Positions 13,326-14,766 of a DNA stretch of 14,766 nt are shown here, piece by piece. Within the stretch, counting starts at the first letter, position 1, and each line of letters starts with the position of its first letter. This DNA comes from JAGVUD01 sp052033935 (GTDB lineage: Bacteria > Armatimonadota > UBA5829 > DSUL01), in contig JBPOJE010000029.1 of the NCBI GenBank assembly GCA_052033935.1, positions 1 to 14,766 on the forward strand, read 5' to 3'. The translations under genes and the position numbers were made by a program. The notes under the pieces are model-generated. The model was not told the DNA's origin, did not search any database, and was given only the letters and a program-made list of their open reading frames with translations.

Positions 13326-14437
13326 AACTCGCCTTCATCCATTTCTATACTCTGCGCCTTCCGCGCGGCATCGAGACGCTGGTCATCTCGCTCGCAAACG
13401 AGTTGAGCGCCCGCGGGCACGACGTCTCTATCCTCACCGCGCGCACACGCAGCGCCCGCACCAGCGTCCCCATCTCGCCGCACGTGCGCCTCAAGCAGTT
13501 TCCCGTGTTCCGCTTCTACGAACATCGCACCATCCAGCCGTTCTACGCTAGAGACCTGCTCGCGAGTGACTACGACGTCGTCATTGTCTTCTTCGCCGAT
13601 TTCGGCGAGCAGATCCTCACCCGCATCCACCGCCGCCTGCGCGCGCAGATCGCCGCCTACTGGTGCTACAGCGCCGAACAGGTGCCCCACCGCTACCTCT
13701 CGTATCGCAAGGGCGGGCTGGAAGAGATCACGTCCCTCTTTCTGGCCGACTCCCGGTTTGTTGCCGAAAGCGCCGGCCGATTCTTCGGGCGGCCTGTGGA
13801 TGTCGTCCCGGTGGGCACAGATTCGAGCTTCTACCGCCCCGACCCTGCCCTGCGCCGCAAGGCGCGGGCAGATCTCGGGCTCGGCGACAGCGACTTCGTG
13901 CTGCTCAACATGGCCGCCCTCGAGCGGGCCAAGGGCGCCCACCTGGTAATCGAAGCCCTCCCCCGCATCATCAGGCAGCTTCCCGGCGTGCGCTATCTCG
14001 TGTTGGGCGCCGGGGCGGAAGAAGCCAGTCTTCGCCAACAGGCCGGGGCGCTGGGGCTGGAAAGCTGCGTGCGCTTCCTCGGAACAGCCTCCGATATCCT
14101 CCCGTTCTACAACGCCGCCGACTGCTTTGTCCTTCTCTCGGAGGCCGAGGCGAACTCTGTTGCCATGCACGAGGCCATGAGCTGCGGCGTGCCCGTCGTC
14201 GTCTCCGATACGGGAGGCGTGCCCGAAGTCGTGGACGAAACCTGCGGCCGCATGGTCAATCGTGACTTGCCCGAAGCCATCGCGGGCGCTGTGCTCGAGC
14301 TTGCCGCTGATCCGTCCCTGCGCGAGCGGTTGGGTACGGCCGCGCGCCAGAAGATCGTCACGCATCTGAGCTGGGCGTCTTCGGCGCGTACAATCGAGTC
14401 GCTTCTACAGGGTGTGGTGGGGCCGGACGCGCCGTGA
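13322..14437 (+). CDS. GT4-family glycosyltransferase
   Basis: A 371-residue GT-B enzyme. The GTG at 13322 is chosen because it forms a GTGA overlap with the previous stop and gives the expected first strand KLAFIHFYTLRLPRGIETLV, with RGIE in place of the usual GGxE loop. The donor domain shows VPVGTDSSFYRP, then FVLLNMAALERAKGAHLVIE, with a Lys but no GRL arginine at the phosphate loop, then YLVLGAGAEEASL, EANSVAMHE (EX7E, Glu276 and Glu284), and GVPVVVSDTGGVPEVV. The Trp/Tyr-rich AYWCYSAEQVPHRYLSYR in the N-terminal half may line the acceptor site. It probably extends the same glycan as its neighbours from the cytoplasmic side. Its stop overlaps the GT2 start (GTGA). Confidence 0.92.
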   Translation: MKLAFIHFYTLRLPRGIETLVISLANELSARGHDVSILTARTRSARTSVPISPHVRLKQFPVFRFYEHRTIQPFYARDLLASDYDVVIVFFADFGEQILTRIHRRLRAQIAAYWCYSAEQVPHRYLSYRKGGLEEITSLFLADSRFVAESAGRFFGRPVDVVPVGTDSSFYRPDPALRRKARADLGLGDSDFVLLNMAALERAKGAHLVIEALPRIIRQLPGVRYLVLGAGAEEASLRQQAGALGLESCVRFLGTASDILPFYNAADCFVLLSEAEANSVAMHEAMSCGVPVVVSDTGGVPEVVDETCGRMVNRDLPEAIAGAVLELAADPSLRERLGTAARQKIVTHLSWASSARTIESLLQGVVGPDAP

Positions 14438-14766
14438 GCACTCCCGTCACCGTGCTCATCTGCACCTGCAATCGCCACGAGCTGCTTGCCGGCGCTCTGC
14501 GGTCGCTCGCCGCCTGCAGCCCGCGTCCGGACAGGGTTGTCGTCGTCAATGGCGGCGACGAGCGCGCGGATGCCGTGGTCGAAGATGCGCGCTCGTCCGG
14601 CCTCGACCTCGAGCTGGTCAAAACCAAGAACATCAATCTGGCTGTCTCCCGCAACATCGGCCTGGCGCACTGCGGCGAGGGCATCATCGCCATGACCGAC
14701 GACGACGCGGAGGTCTTCCCCGACTGGATCGCGCAGATCGTCAGGGTCCTGGACGAGCATGCCGGG
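14434..14766 (+). CDS. GT2-family glycosyltransferase, N-terminal part (3' end outside window)
   Basis: The first 111 codons of a GT-A glycosyltransferase, open to the window edge. The GTG start overlaps the previous TGA as GTGA. Visible: TPVTVLICTCNRHELLAGAL (first strand and nucleotide loop, residues 3-22), RVVVVNGGDE (35-44), NINLAVSRNIGLAHC (about 66-80, the family's N-x-G-x-A region) and IIAMTDDDAEVFPDW (about 84-98), where DDD is the metal-binding DXD motif. The start of a GT2 of the rhamnosyl or galactosyl type is possible, but specificity cannot be read. It belongs to the right-hand operon block. Confidence 0.9.
   Translation, partial: MSTPVTVLICTCNRHELLAGALRSLAACSPRPDRVVVVNGGDERADAVVEDARSSGLDLELVKTKNINLAVSRNIGLAHCGEGIIAMTDDDAEVFPDWIAQIVRVLDEHAG

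Noticed and set aside
13283..14365. Long minus-strand open frame (360 codons) opposite the GT4 at 13322
   Set aside because: It mirrors a well-supported GT4 on the other strand; the product has no recognisable motif and GC-rich codon bias readily creates such antisense frames.
1..14766. tRNA, rRNA, riboswitch or origin sequences
   Set aside because: None of the usual conserved stems or boxes was seen on either strand by eye; the DNA is almost wholly protein-coding or short spacer.

Overview
The window is GC-rich bacterial DNA carrying a surface-polysaccharide (exopolysaccharide, capsule or O-antigen type) biosynthesis locus. It encodes six complete or partial GT4 glycosyltransferases plus at least one broken one, two GT2 glycosyltransferases, one GT9 (heptosyltransferase-type) glycosyltransferase, a left-handed beta-helix acyltransferase, a polysaccharide pyruvyl transferase and a family 88/105-like glycoside hydrolase. 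A secreted formylglycine-generating-enzyme-fold protein sits inside the locus on the opposite strand. No Wzx, Wzy, Wza, ABC exporter or priming transferase lies in the window, so this is the interior of a larger cluster. The source cannot be named from sequence alone. High GC, frequent GTG starts, a secreted FGE-fold protein and 8-bp spacer repeats fit an uncultured Gram-negative bacterium (Planctomycetota, Verrucomicrobiota, Armatimonadota or Hydrogenedentota type), but this is a guess.

Layout. Left block (2-3543, + strand): a tightly packed operon in which every junction is a 4-bp ATGA or GTGA stop-start overlap. The order is the end of a GT4, a GT4 reduced to about 76 codons by an internal in-frame deletion, an intact GT4, a hexapeptide acyltransferase and a GT9. 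Middle block (3544-10674, + strand): a looser series with non-coding spacers of about 185-440 bp. The order is the GH88/105-like hydrolase, pyruvyl transferase, GT2, and two paralogous GT4s separated by a spacer that holds a piece of an IS3-type transposase. Right-middle (10675-12167): an FGE-fold gene on the minus strand with its own sigma70-like promoter, bracketed by two 61-bp direct repeats (82% identical); one copy runs into nine units of an 8-bp tandem repeat. Right block (12168-14766, + strand): GT4, GT4 and GT2 (cut by the window end), again with GTGA overlaps.

How the genes may work together (inference): the GTs build a repeat unit on a lipid carrier, the acyltransferase adds O-acyl groups, the pyruvyl transferase adds acidic ketals, and the GH88/105-like enzyme may trim or recycle uronate-containing material. 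The FGE-fold protein is exported, lacks both catalytic cysteines and looks like a later cassette insertion rather than a pathway enzyme. The most notable signal is genome dynamics: repeated GT4 duplication, in-frame gene collapse with translational coupling kept, a transposase relic, and a repeat-bracketed cassette between two compact operon blocks.
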